From Chloroflexota bacterium (GTDB lineage: Bacteria > Chloroflexota > Anaerolineae > UBA2200 > JACIWT01), in NCBI GenBank assembly GCA_014360825.1, contig JACIWT010000004.1:1-64000 (forward strand): a stretch of 64,000 nt of DNA. The letters are read 5' to 3'. The notes beneath the pieces are model-generated. The model searched no databases, was not told where the DNA came from, and saw only the letters and a program-made list of their open reading frames with translations. Shown here piece by piece: positions 23,437 to 30,609 of the stretch (position 1 is the first letter of the stretch; each line of letters opens with the position of its first letter). Position numbers and translations under genes: made by a program.

Positions 23437-23640
23437 TCAAAGCGGTTCGAGTTCCGCCTCGCGGAGTTCGACCACTCTCCCCGTCAGTGAGGAGTAAACA
23501 ACGTAACCATTGTAGGGATGTCCTGGTTGGGCTGGTATCGCCCTCAGGATCTGCACTTCGTCGCCGTAGTTGAAAAACGTCGTGCCATCGATGATGACTC
23601 GCAACGTCCTGCACGTTTCTCCTTCTTTGTACACGAGCAT
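23437..23640 (-). CDS. small conserved-looking protein, unknown
   Basis: A 67-residue protein (MLVYKEGETCRTLRVIIDG... ending REAELEPL). It has a strong ribosome site, AAGGAGG, 5-6 bases before the ATG at 23640. It is predicted to be all-beta, with no membrane segment or signal. It is not recognised. It lies 32 bp upstream of the beta-propeller lipoprotein gene on the same strand. Confidence 0.6.
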   Translation of the reverse strand: MLVYKEGETCRTLRVIIDGTTFFNYGDEVQILRAIPAQPGHPYNGYVVYSSLTGRVVELREAELEPL

Positions 23641-23693
23641 GGCTGCCTCCTTTTGTGCTTCTTCCTTGCTTCCGGATGGCTTTTGCCTGCGTT

Positions 23694-24182
23694 TCAGAAC
23701 GGCAACGGAAGTATGTTAGCCCATGGAAAACTCTTGCTCCGGTCAAGCAGGTGCAGGTTCTCACGCCACAGCGAGATGACCTTTTCCATGATTTGCCACG
23801 GCTGCACTTTCAGTATTCGCTTACCACACCACTCGGATAACTCTACCGCAGGAAAATCTTCTCGCATCGCCCAGTAAGGCAGTGTCTGTTGTCCGTATTC
23901 TTGCTGTTTGGGCATTCCTCCGTGCAAGAGGCCATTTCGAATGACGTCCCAGAAATTCTGAGCAGTCTCTTTGTCTACACCGAAGTCGGTCGCAAACTGA
24001 CTGATAATCGCGCTTGTGTCAGCATTGTGACCTGATTTCTCAATTACCGCTACCGCATACCGCTCGTATAGGAAACAGCACGTCGCAAGTGCGACAAAGC
24101 CCCCAGCCCCGTTAGGTATTTCTCGCAGTCTCTCCAGGGGTTGTACGTACCATTTCTCAAATAGATCCTCTGGTCTATCCAT
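23694..24182 (-). CDS. hypothetical protein, 162 aa
   Basis: A soluble 162-residue protein (MDRPEDLFEKWYVQPLERLR...). AGGAGG stands about 7 bases before ATG 24182. The middle has VIRNGLLHGGMPKQQ, a pattern seen in HEPN-like or abortive-infection-type helical proteins (RNxxxH would be the HEPN motif; here RNGLLH fits R-N-x3-H). This makes a HEPN-type RNase fold possible, but the assignment is uncertain. It lies between the M20 peptidase and the 67-residue protein, all on the minus strand. Confidence 0.6.
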   Translation of the reverse strand: MDRPEDLFEKWYVQPLERLREIPNGAGGFVALATCCFLYERYAVAVIEKSGHNADTSAIISQFATDFGVDKETAQNFWDVIRNGLLHGGMPKQQEYGQQTLPYWAMREDFPAVELSEWCGKRILKVQPWQIMEKVISLWRENLHLLDRSKSFPWANILPLPF

Positions 24183-24229
24183 AACTTCCTCCTACGAACT
24201 ACATCTCTTCTTTCTCCTCCGCCGCGAGA

Positions 24230-25456
24230 TCATCCCCGAGCCAACACTCGCACCGCCGTGAGCGCATAGATCGCCGCGCAATTGTAGATATCAGCGAGCC
24301 GGACGAACTCATCCGGCCCGTGTGAGACCGACAAGAGCCCTGGCCCATAGGCGAAAGCCGGGATGCCCCGCTGGGCGTAGAAGCGAATCTCGAGGAGTCC
24401 AGGACACATTTCGAATGAGGGCGACCGCCCCGTGATTGCCTCCACGCTCTCCGCCAGCGCCTGTGCCACCGGGTCATCCTTGGAACAGCCCGCGGACGTC
24501 CCCTCCTGGAGGATCTCCACGTCCAGATCCATCCCCTCCCCTCTTAGTCCCTCAAAGAGCGCGAATAGCCTGCGTTTCTCTGTCTCCAGGTCCTCCTCGG
24601 GATTGATCCGGCGGTCCACCGTGAACGAGCACTCGGCCGGGACGAGGTTGAAGTTCGTGCCGCCCTCGCATCGTCCACCCACCAGCAGGATAGAGCGTCG
24701 GGCCGCTTCCGGCTCGATGGCGAAGCCTGTGCTTCTGGACTCCACCTCGGCCTTGAGTTCCAGCAGTGCATTCGCCACGGCGAGCATCCGCTCGAATGCA
24801 TTGACGCCCTGATAATGTAAGCCAACGTGAGCGGGTTTGCCCTTCACCGTTACACGCAAGGAAAGAGCACCGCGATTCGCGTTCCAAATCACGCCGCTGG
24901 TGGGTTCCGACATGAGCATGCCGATGCCGTCCACCCCGAGCAAACCTGCATCGGCGAGGTAGCGCGATCCGAAGGCGCCGCCCGTCTCCTCATCGGGGAC
25001 GATGGTCAGGCCAACTCTGCCTTGCAGGGCGATGCCACAGTCCTTTAGGGCTTTGACGGCATAGATCATGGCCGCGAGACCGCCCTTCATGTCCGACGAA
25101 CCGCGCCCGAAAAGTTCCCCGCCCTTTACATAAGGATGGAACTGCGCCTCGCTCGATGCGGGCACAACGTCGTAGTGACCGTGGAAGTAGAGCGTCCTTT
25201 CGCCTTTGCCGTAGGAACTCAGGAGGCAATAGCGGGGGTGAAGTGGTGGGCCATCGGGGACCTCCAGGATGGTGGGGTCTAATCCGATTTCCTGCAACTT
25301 GCTGGCGATCCGCTCGACGCACGCCGAGTATGATTTGCCAGGCGGGTTCTCGGTGGGGATGGCCACCAGTGCTTTGGTGAAATCTACGATTTCATCGCGG
25401 TACGATGCGATGGCGTCGAGGATCAGGTTTTGCATTGTCTCTGGTGTTGTGGTCAT
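24230..25456 (-). CDS. M20 family metallopeptidase (ArgE/DapE-like)
   Basis: A 408-residue zinc peptidase/deacylase. Metal ligands are recognisable in YFHGHYDVVP, GRGSSDMKGG, IVPDEETGGAFGS, the SEPTSG motif and the C-terminal SVSHGPDEFV. The dimerisation domain lies between, with KGKPAHVGLHYQG. The family hydrolyses N-acyl amino acids or dipeptides in the cytoplasm. The exact substrate (acetylornithine, succinyl-diaminopimelate or other) cannot be told, and no arginine or lysine pathway gene is adjacent. The ATG overlaps the stop of the upstream PIN-like gene by 4 bp (ATGA), so the two are translationally coupled. Confidence 0.9.
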   Translation of the reverse strand: MTTTPETMQNLILDAIASYRDEIVDFTKALVAIPTENPPGKSYSACVERIASKLQEIGLDPTILEVPDGPPLHPRYCLLSSYGKGERTLYFHGHYDVVPASSEAQFHPYVKGGELFGRGSSDMKGGLAAMIYAVKALKDCGIALQGRVGLTIVPDEETGGAFGSRYLADAGLLGVDGIGMLMSEPTSGVIWNANRGALSLRVTVKGKPAHVGLHYQGVNAFERMLAVANALLELKAEVESRSTGFAIEPEAARRSILLVGGRCEGGTNFNLVPAECSFTVDRRINPEEDLETEKRRLFALFEGLRGEGMDLDVEILQEGTSAGCSKDDPVAQALAESVEAITGRSPSFEMCPGLLEIRFYAQRGIPAFAYGPGLLSVSHGPDEFVRLADIYNCAAIYALTAVRVLARG

Positions 25457-26301
25457 GTGGGATTGCGCCTAGCTCCTTTCCACTCCCAGTCTCTGAAGAA
25501 ATCTACGTTTCGTACCATTGTGGAATCAAGAACATCGTGGTGTCGCTTGATCTGGTCTAGCACGTTACACAGGTCGCGTTCAACGATTGCCAATTTGCAG
25601 TATGGTAAAGCAGACAAGTGACCCAAATCGCCGAAGTCGGATAGTTTGTCAGGTTCACGGCGTCCGAGGTAATACTTATAGAAGATGACTAGGGCAAAAA
25701 GCCTGATAGATAGAAACACCTCAGTGTGTAGATCCTGGCTCTTGTCCTTGAAGGATGCTAGGAAACTACGGTGTGTGTTGGCCAACCATTGGATCACGAT
25801 GAAATCGGCGAACTGGCCAGACTGCCGCGCTGTGTACTTGCCTGATTTGGAAAGAGGGAAGTTGCCCTTCAAACTGTCGTGCCTGGCGCGCATCTGCTTG
25901 GCGTGTGCCAATTGCTGGCGGCGAGCCTCAGCCAGTTTCTCCGATGTAAACCAGCCGAGCAGGGTCTCATGACCGTCGCGCTGAAGTAAGAGCTGGTTGA
26001 GGGGATAAAGCAGTAAGGAATCTTGTCGGCGCTGTGGATGAGATTCCACCTCCTCATCGAGGATAGCATCCCATGTCTTGACAGCAGCCGATGGTAGTAG
26101 GATCAGCAGATCTGTCAGTGTCGCATGGAGGTCTGTAGCATCTGCGAGTTCCGCTAGGTTGGCACTACTTAGCGCAAGGCACAAATCGTTTGTCAGCAAA
26201 AAGTCCAGCAAACGATTCCACAGGTGAGTATTCTGGGCAAGGTGGCTGTAGATGTTTGTATCCAGATATACGAAACGCGAGAAAGAAATGTTGCTCATCA
26301 T
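25453..26301 (-). CDS. PIN-like domain protein, 282 aa
   Basis: The N-terminus RFVYLDTNIYSHLAQ matches the first acidic motif of PIN-fold nucleases (Asp14). LSSANLAELADATD could supply the next acidic residue, and GQFADFIVIQWL the third. The rest is helical and longer than a usual toxin (282 versus about 130 residues), as in PIN-like effector or DUF4935-type proteins. It overlaps the M20 peptidase start by 4 bp. The ribosome site before ATG 26301 is weak. RNase activity is inferred only. Confidence 0.6.
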   Translation of the reverse strand: MMSNISFSRFVYLDTNIYSHLAQNTHLWNRLLDFLLTNDLCLALSSANLAELADATDLHATLTDLLILLPSAAVKTWDAILDEEVESHPQRRQDSLLLYPLNQLLLQRDGHETLLGWFTSEKLAEARRQQLAHAKQMRARHDSLKGNFPLSKSGKYTARQSGQFADFIVIQWLANTHRSFLASFKDKSQDLHTEVFLSIRLFALVIFYKYYLGRREPDKLSDFGDLGHLSALPYCKLAIVERDLCNVLDQIKRHHDVLDSTMVRNVDFFRDWEWKGARRNPT

Positions 26302-26394
26302 GAATCATTTGTTTACATACAGGACAGTGGCACATAACGAGAAAGCTCAGTGGCGCTGTTGTAGCACGGGGGAGGTGAGTCAGCTGCACGCAGG

Positions 26395-27111
26395 TTAGCC
26401 TGTGTCAGGATTATACTCCTGCCTGTATTTTCCCATCGCAGTTGCTAACAGACTCCTGAACTGTAGTATGCGATCACGCAATTCCTCAAGGATGCTCAGG
26501 TCGCTTAGCGTGTAGTTCATGGGTATTACCAGGGCCCAAGGTGGCATATCGGACATCTGAGTGACATAATTTACAAGCTTGTCTGTAAAGCCTTTCATAT
26601 GGACCCAGTCTTGGGAGAGTTTACCCCATAAAGCAACAAAATCATTCGCTCTCCCTAATTCCTCCCCTAATTCTTTCATAATTTTGGAAGTGCTCAGCTC
26701 CGCTTGATGGATCTCCTGCTCTAATAGCTCCAATCTCTCCTGAAAGAACGGCACTTCTGGGTGTTGTGAGTCTGCAAGATAACACTTCACTAGCGATTCA
26801 AGTATCAACCTAAGTTCCATGAAACAGGCAGGAACATTGCCCGCCAGCAAGTCGAAGTAAACAGCGTAGCTCAAAGGCATGAGGACGTGATGGGTAAAGA
26901 ATGCCATTGCACGCTCGACATAATCCTTTTCCCTCTCTGGTCTCTTCACAGCACAGGCTACTTCGTCTATAGCGTCATTGATGAGTTCTATGACTTCCTC
27001 ACAAGTTCCCTTCGCATTCTCGGAAAGGAACCTCTCATTCTCTGCCATCACCTCAGCGATATGGGCAACATACTCAGCTGCTGCTGAACCACCATTGACC
27101 TCTTCCGTCAT
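26395..27111 (-). CDS. hypothetical helical protein, 238 aa
   Basis: A soluble, largely alpha-helical 238-residue protein (MTEEVNGGSAAAEYVAHIAE...). A central hydrophobic helix pair (HHVLMPLSYAVYFDLLAG, CFMELRLILESLVKCYL) resembles the helical proteins that accompany abortive-infection or HEPN-like genes, but no catalytic motif is visible. A TTGACG box about 65 bp upstream on the minus strand could belong to its promoter. The G+C content is lower than that of its neighbours, as for the two genes at 23694 and 25453, suggesting that these came in by transfer. Confidence 0.5.
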   Translation of the reverse strand: MTEEVNGGSAAAEYVAHIAEVMAENERFLSENAKGTCEEVIELINDAIDEVACAVKRPEREKDYVERAMAFFTHHVLMPLSYAVYFDLLAGNVPACFMELRLILESLVKCYLADSQHPEVPFFQERLELLEQEIHQAELSTSKIMKELGEELGRANDFVALWGKLSQDWVHMKGFTDKLVNYVTQMSDMPPWALVIPMNYTLSDLSILEELRDRILQFRSLLATAMGKYRQEYNPDTG

Positions 27112-27216
27112 CTATCAGCCCTCTACCTTAGTTTGTTCGGAATCCGCCCGCGTAAAATAAGAGCCATAACCCGTCAACGACCCGCGGAACCCGCGAGGCA
27201 CATACCCTACGAGCCA

Positions 27217-27280
27217 TCTCTTGCTTCTTGCCTCCTGCATCTTGCCTCCTGCATCCTGCCCCTTGCCTCCTGCCCCTACT
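27217..27280. repeat. short tandem repeat TTGCCTCCTGCATC, overlapping the lysS stop
   Basis: Degenerate 7-bp-based units (CTTGCCTCCTGCAT...) repeated about four times. On the minus strand it reads GCAGGAGGCAAGATG, the same minisatellite as at 58245-58308 in opposite orientation. It begins at the lysS stop codon. Confidence 0.8.
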
Positions 27281-28742
27281 CCCGGGCCCGCAACTGCGGG
27301 AAGGCGATCACCTCGCGGATGGAGGTCTGGTCGGTGAAGATCATCACCATCCGCTCGATGCCGAAGCCCAGTCCGCCGGTGGGCGGCATGCCGTGCTCCA
27401 GCGCCAGCAGGAAATCCTCGTCCATCGGATGCGCCTCTTCGTCGCCCAGGTCGCGGTCGCGGGCCTGGGCTGCGAAGCGCTCCCGCTGGTCCAGCGGATC
27501 GTTCAGTTCGCTGTAGGCGTTGCCCAATTCCAGCCCGCCAATGAAGAACTCGAAGCGCTCCACTACCTTATCGGATCCCGGCTTCGTTTTGGCCAGGGGG
27601 GAGATCTCCAGCGGGTACTCGGTGACGATGGTAGGGGCGATGAGGCGGGGTACCACGTGCTCGCCGAAGAGTTCGTCCACCAGTTTCCCGTAACTGGGTT
27701 GGGGTTCCAGGGCCAGATTTCGCTCGCGCACCTGGGCCTGGAGCGCCGCCAGATCGTTTGCCGCCTCGATGTCTATGCCGGTGGCGTCGAGGATGGCCTG
27801 GCGCATGGTGATGCGCTGCCAGGGTGGAGTCAGGTCAATGACGTGGCCCTGATAGGTGATCTGGGTCGAGCCCAGCACCTCGCGGGCCGCGGTGGCCCAC
27901 ATATCCTCTACCAGCGCCATCATATCGTGGTAGTCGGCATAGGCCACATAGACCTCCAGTTGGGTGAACTCGGGGTTGTGGCGGGTGGAGATGCCCTCGT
28001 TGCGGAAGTCCTTGCCGATCTCATACACCTTGTCCAGGCCGCCGATAATCAGGCGCTTGAGATAAAGTTCGTCGGCGATGCGCAGGTAGAAGTTGGCCTT
28101 CAGTTCATTATGGTAAGTGATGAAGGGGCGTGCTGCCGCGCCGCCGTAGATGGGCTGGAGGATGGGCGTCTCGACCTCGATGAAGCCGCGCTCATCCAGG
28201 TAGCGCCGCAGGGCAGCCACGATGCGGGTGCGGGTGAGGAGGATGCGCCGCGCCTCTTCGTTGGCCAGGAGGTCCAGGTAGCGCTGGCGGTAGCGGATCT
28301 CCACGTCGCGGATGCCGTGCCACTTCTCCGGCATCGGGCGCAGCGCCTTGGCCAGCATCTGGAAGGAGCGCACGTGGACTGTGACCTCGCCGGTGTGAGT
28401 GCGGAAGAGGGTGCCTGTCGCGCCGACGAAATCGCCCAGGTCGAAGTAGCGCTTGAAGAATTCGTACTCTTTCTCGCCCAGCGTGTCCAGCCGGAAATAA
28501 AGTTGCAGGCGTCCATCGCCATCCTGGATGTGGGCAAAGGCGGATTTGCCCATAATGCGGATGCCCACCAGCCGCCCGGCCACTGTAACCTCACTGCCCT
28601 CGCCGTCCTGATCGAAGGCGGCCAGCGCTTGGGCGGTGGAATGGGTGCGTCGGAAGCGGGGCGGGTAGGGATCCACGCCCATCTCGCGCAGGGCACGCAG
28701 TTTGGCCAGGCGGCTCTCGTGCTCGTCGGTGATCCCGGTCAT
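27276..28742 (-). CDS. lysS: lysyl-tRNA synthetase, class II
   Basis: A 488-residue class II LysRS of normal length. An N-terminal OB-fold anticodon-binding domain (VTVAGRLVGIRIMGKSAFAH) is followed by the catalytic core with motif 2 (DKVYEIGKDFRNEGISTRHN) and motif 3 (GGLGFGIERMVMIFT). It charges tRNA-Lys in the cytoplasm. It begins 4 bp after the greA stop and is clearly cotranscribed with it from the promoter candidate at 29316-29344. The greA-lysS arrangement is common in bacteria. Its stop codon abuts a short tandem repeat. Confidence 0.97.
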   Translation of the reverse strand: MTGITDEHESRLAKLRALREMGVDPYPPRFRRTHSTAQALAAFDQDGEGSEVTVAGRLVGIRIMGKSAFAHIQDGDGRLQLYFRLDTLGEKEYEFFKRYFDLGDFVGATGTLFRTHTGEVTVHVRSFQMLAKALRPMPEKWHGIRDVEIRYRQRYLDLLANEEARRILLTRTRIVAALRRYLDERGFIEVETPILQPIYGGAAARPFITYHNELKANFYLRIADELYLKRLIIGGLDKVYEIGKDFRNEGISTRHNPEFTQLEVYVAYADYHDMMALVEDMWATAAREVLGSTQITYQGHVIDLTPPWQRITMRQAILDATGIDIEAANDLAALQAQVRERNLALEPQPSYGKLVDELFGEHVVPRLIAPTIVTEYPLEISPLAKTKPGSDKVVERFEFFIGGLELGNAYSELNDPLDQRERFAAQARDRDLGDEEAHPMDEDFLLALEHGMPPTGGLGFGIERMVMIFTDQTSIREVIAFPQLRARE

Positions 28743-28746
28743 GTAT

Positions 28747-29214
28747 TCACTCCACGTTGAGAAGACGGAAGACTAATCTCCCATCTGGGGTCTGGACGTA
28801 CACCAGGTCGCCTTTCTTATGACCCATCAGGGCCCGGCCCAATGGGGACTCATTGGAGATGCGCCCGTTGGCGGGGTCAGATTCCGCTGCGCCAACGATG
28901 TGGAAGGTCTCGGGAGGATTGCGGCCCTCGCGCACGGTTACCTTGCTGCCCAGGGTGACGACACCGGGGGAAGTCGGCTCCTCGATGATGACGGCGTTCT
29001 TGAGCAGCGCCTCCAGGGTCATGATGCGCCCTTCGACGAAGGCCTGTTCATCTTTGGCGGCATCGTAGGCGACGTTCTCCATGATATCGCCGCCCTCCTT
29101 GGCCTGGCGGATGTTCTCGGCCACTTGGGGGCGGCGCACCGTGCGCAGGTACTCCAATTCCTCTTGGAGTTTGCGCTTCCCCTCGGGGGTGAGGAAGACT
29201 GGCTTTTCAGCCAT
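28747..29214 (-). CDS. greA: transcription elongation factor GreA
   Basis: A 155-residue protein. The N-terminal coiled coil (LTPEGKRKLQEELEYLRTVR, ending near GGDIMENVAYDAAKDEQ with acidic tip residues) and the C-terminal FKBP-like domain (ISNESPLGRALMGHKKGD) are typical of GreA. It rescues backtracked RNA polymerase by stimulating transcript cleavage. The start at ATG 29214 (MAEKPVFLTPEG) fits the family; AAGGAG lies 12 bases upstream. It is the first gene of the greA-lysS operon. Confidence 0.95.
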   Translation of the reverse strand: MAEKPVFLTPEGKRKLQEELEYLRTVRRPQVAENIRQAKEGGDIMENVAYDAAKDEQAFVEGRIMTLEALLKNAVIIEEPTSPGVVTLGSKVTVREGRNPPETFHIVGAAESDPANGRISNESPLGRALMGHKKGDLVYVQTPDGRLVFRLLNVE

Positions 29215-29315
29215 GGAACTGCCACACTCCTTGTAGATTTTTGCTGTATGGAGCACGCGAAGCCGCGCGGGGCATAGCAAAAAAGCGCCCAACGGCGCGG
29301 CGTATTACCATCAAT

Positions 29316-29344
29316 ATTATAGTCCAAAATCGAGAAAAATGCAA
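29316..29344 (-). promoter_or_regulatory. promoter candidate for greA-lysS
   Basis: On the minus strand TTGCAT (29339-29344), 17-bp AT-rich spacer, TATAAT (29316-29321), about 100 bp upstream of the greA ATG. A GC-rich inverted repeat (GCGCCCAACGGCGC, about 29285-29298) lies in the leader. Confidence 0.65.
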
Positions 29345-29453
29345 AAACCGTGCTAAGCCTGAATCATTTGCCCGCAATTGTTCAGTGGCAGTTGTCATTG
29401 TTCAGTGGCAGTTGTACTGCCGCTGAGCGCGCTCGTTGCCAACTTGTCCTACG

Positions 29454-29482
29454 TTGACATCATCCCGCGCCCGTGCTATAAT
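29454..29482 (+). promoter_or_regulatory. consensus sigma70 promoter for the DUF211 gene
   Basis: A perfect TTGACA (29454-29459), 17-bp spacer, perfect TATAAT (29477-29482). It directly follows half of the ACAAGTTGGCAACTTGTCC-type palindrome (29436-29453). It is the only fully consensus promoter seen in the window. Confidence 0.8.
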
Positions 29483-29507
29483 CCCGCCAGAAAGGAAGGG
29501 AATAGAA

Positions 29508-29795
29508 GTGGCAAATATCCGGAGGCTGGTTTTGGACGTGCTCAAGCCCCACGATCCTTCCATCGTGGACCTGGCAGCCAAATTAGGCGATCTGCCGGGT
29601 GTGGAGGCGGTGAACATCAGCATCTACGAAATAGACCGCAAGGTCGAGAACGCCAAGATCACCCTCGAAGGGTCCAACGTCGTTTACACCGAGGTCATCA
29701 AGATCATCAACGAGAACGGTGGCACAGTGCACTCCATTGATGAGGCCGTCGCTGGCCGGCTGATCATTGACGACGCTGCCACCCTCCAAGACTGA
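29508..29795 (+). CDS. DUF211 (MTH889-like) protein
   Basis: A 95-residue protein of the DUF211 family, ferredoxin-like fold. It contains IRRLVLDVLKPHDPSIVDLA near the start and INENGGTVHSIDEAVAGRL near the end, with NISIYEIDRKVENAKITLEG between. GTG 29508 has AAAGGAAGGG in front and matches the family start. Members form oligomeric rings and some bind metal ions; the cellular role is not established. It precedes a VIT1-like membrane protein by 46 bp, a pairing that suggests a metal-linked role (inference). A consensus promoter lies 26 bp upstream. Confidence 0.85.
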   Translation: MANIRRLVLDVLKPHDPSIVDLAAKLGDLPGVEAVNISIYEIDRKVENAKITLEGSNVVYTEVIKIINENGGTVHSIDEAVAGRLIIDDAATLQD

Positions 29796-29841
29796 TCACG
29801 CTGCCGACGCATAATACGCCTCGACCGAAGAATTTCCGCCG

Positions 29842-30441
29842 ATGCTTTTCCTGCACGAAGGACTGGAAAGACTGCGCGAAGACATGGAGGTCGCCGAAGT
29901 CGGTGAGATCGCCCGGCGGCTTTTCGCTATGAACGCCTTCGATGGCGTGCTCACCATGGTCGGCGTGCTGGTGGGCAGTTTCACCGCCCACGTGCGCCAT
30001 CCCCGCGTGGTGCTCATCACCGGGCTGGCCACCAGCGCCTCGATGGGCATCTCCGGCCTCTGGGGGGCCTACCTGACCGAATCCGCTGAGCGCAAGCGCA
30101 GCCTGGACGAACTGGAAGAATACACTCTCACCGACCTGACGGCAACGCGCATCGGCCAGGCCCAGCGCCTGGCGGTGATCATCGTCGCCCTGGTGGACGG
30201 GCTGGCCCCGCTCCTGGCGGCGCTATTCGTGCTCTCGCCGTTTTTCGCGGCGGCGCTGCTGGGTGAGATCACCCGGATGTACTATCTCTCTGCGGGAATG
30301 GCCATGCTGGCCCTCTTTGGGCTGGGCATGCTCTTGGGCTCCATCTCCAGGGAGAGCCTGGTCGTCTCCGGGCTGAAGATGGTGGGGGCCGGGCTGGTGG
30401 CGGTGATGGTGGGACTTCTTTTGGGGCCGGCGGCGGAATAA
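29842..30441 (+). CDS. VIT1/CCC1-family membrane protein
   Basis: A 199-residue membrane protein with about five helices. The first, RLFAMNAFDGVLTMVGVLVG, carries the FDG signature seen in VIT1/CCC1 iron-manganese transporters. A further long hydrophobic segment (VLITGLATSASMGISGLWGA) with SMGISG also matches the family. It is probably a divalent cation transporter or storage exporter. The ribosome site before ATG 29842 is poor, so translation may depend on the upstream DUF211 gene. The gene is followed by a REP-rich gap. Confidence 0.75.
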   Translation: MLFLHEGLERLREDMEVAEVGEIARRLFAMNAFDGVLTMVGVLVGSFTAHVRHPRVVLITGLATSASMGISGLWGAYLTESAERKRSLDELEEYTLTDLTATRIGQAQRLAVIIVALVDGLAPLLAALFVLSPFFAAALLGEITRMYYLSAGMAMLALFGLGMLLGSISRESLVVSGLKMVGAGLVAVMVGLLLGPAAE

Positions 30442-30609
30442 AGGCAAACGCGTAGCGACGGCTACATAGGCGAAGCCTCGCCGTCGAATAAAATCGCCCG
30501 TGTGCGACGGCTACAGGTAGAAAGTCCCTCTGGGACTTTGTGGGTGTAGCCCGGAAATTTATTTCTGGGCGACCTGAGGGACGAAATTTCACCCATGGAG
30601 TTGTGATAG
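30442..30609. repeat. REP-derived spacer before ptsI
   Basis: Contains CGACGGCTAC..CGTCGAATAAAAT blocks, GTCCCTCTGGGACT, and AGCCCGGAAATTTATTTCTG-type inverted repeats. The same block order occurs at 32380-32470 after ptsI, so ptsI is bracketed by related repeat DNA. No promoter box is evident. Confidence 0.7.

Noticed and set aside
23437-23470. T-loop-like GGTTCGAGTTCCGCC near 23444, possible tRNA
   Set aside because: No acceptor stem or anticodon arm can be formed around it, and it lies in the 3' end of a coding gene.
27228-28760. 510-codon plus-strand frame opposite lysS
   Set aside because: Complement of a well-supported LysRS gene. The translation is His/Gln/Gly-rich without domain motifs, typical of antisense frames in GC-rich DNA.
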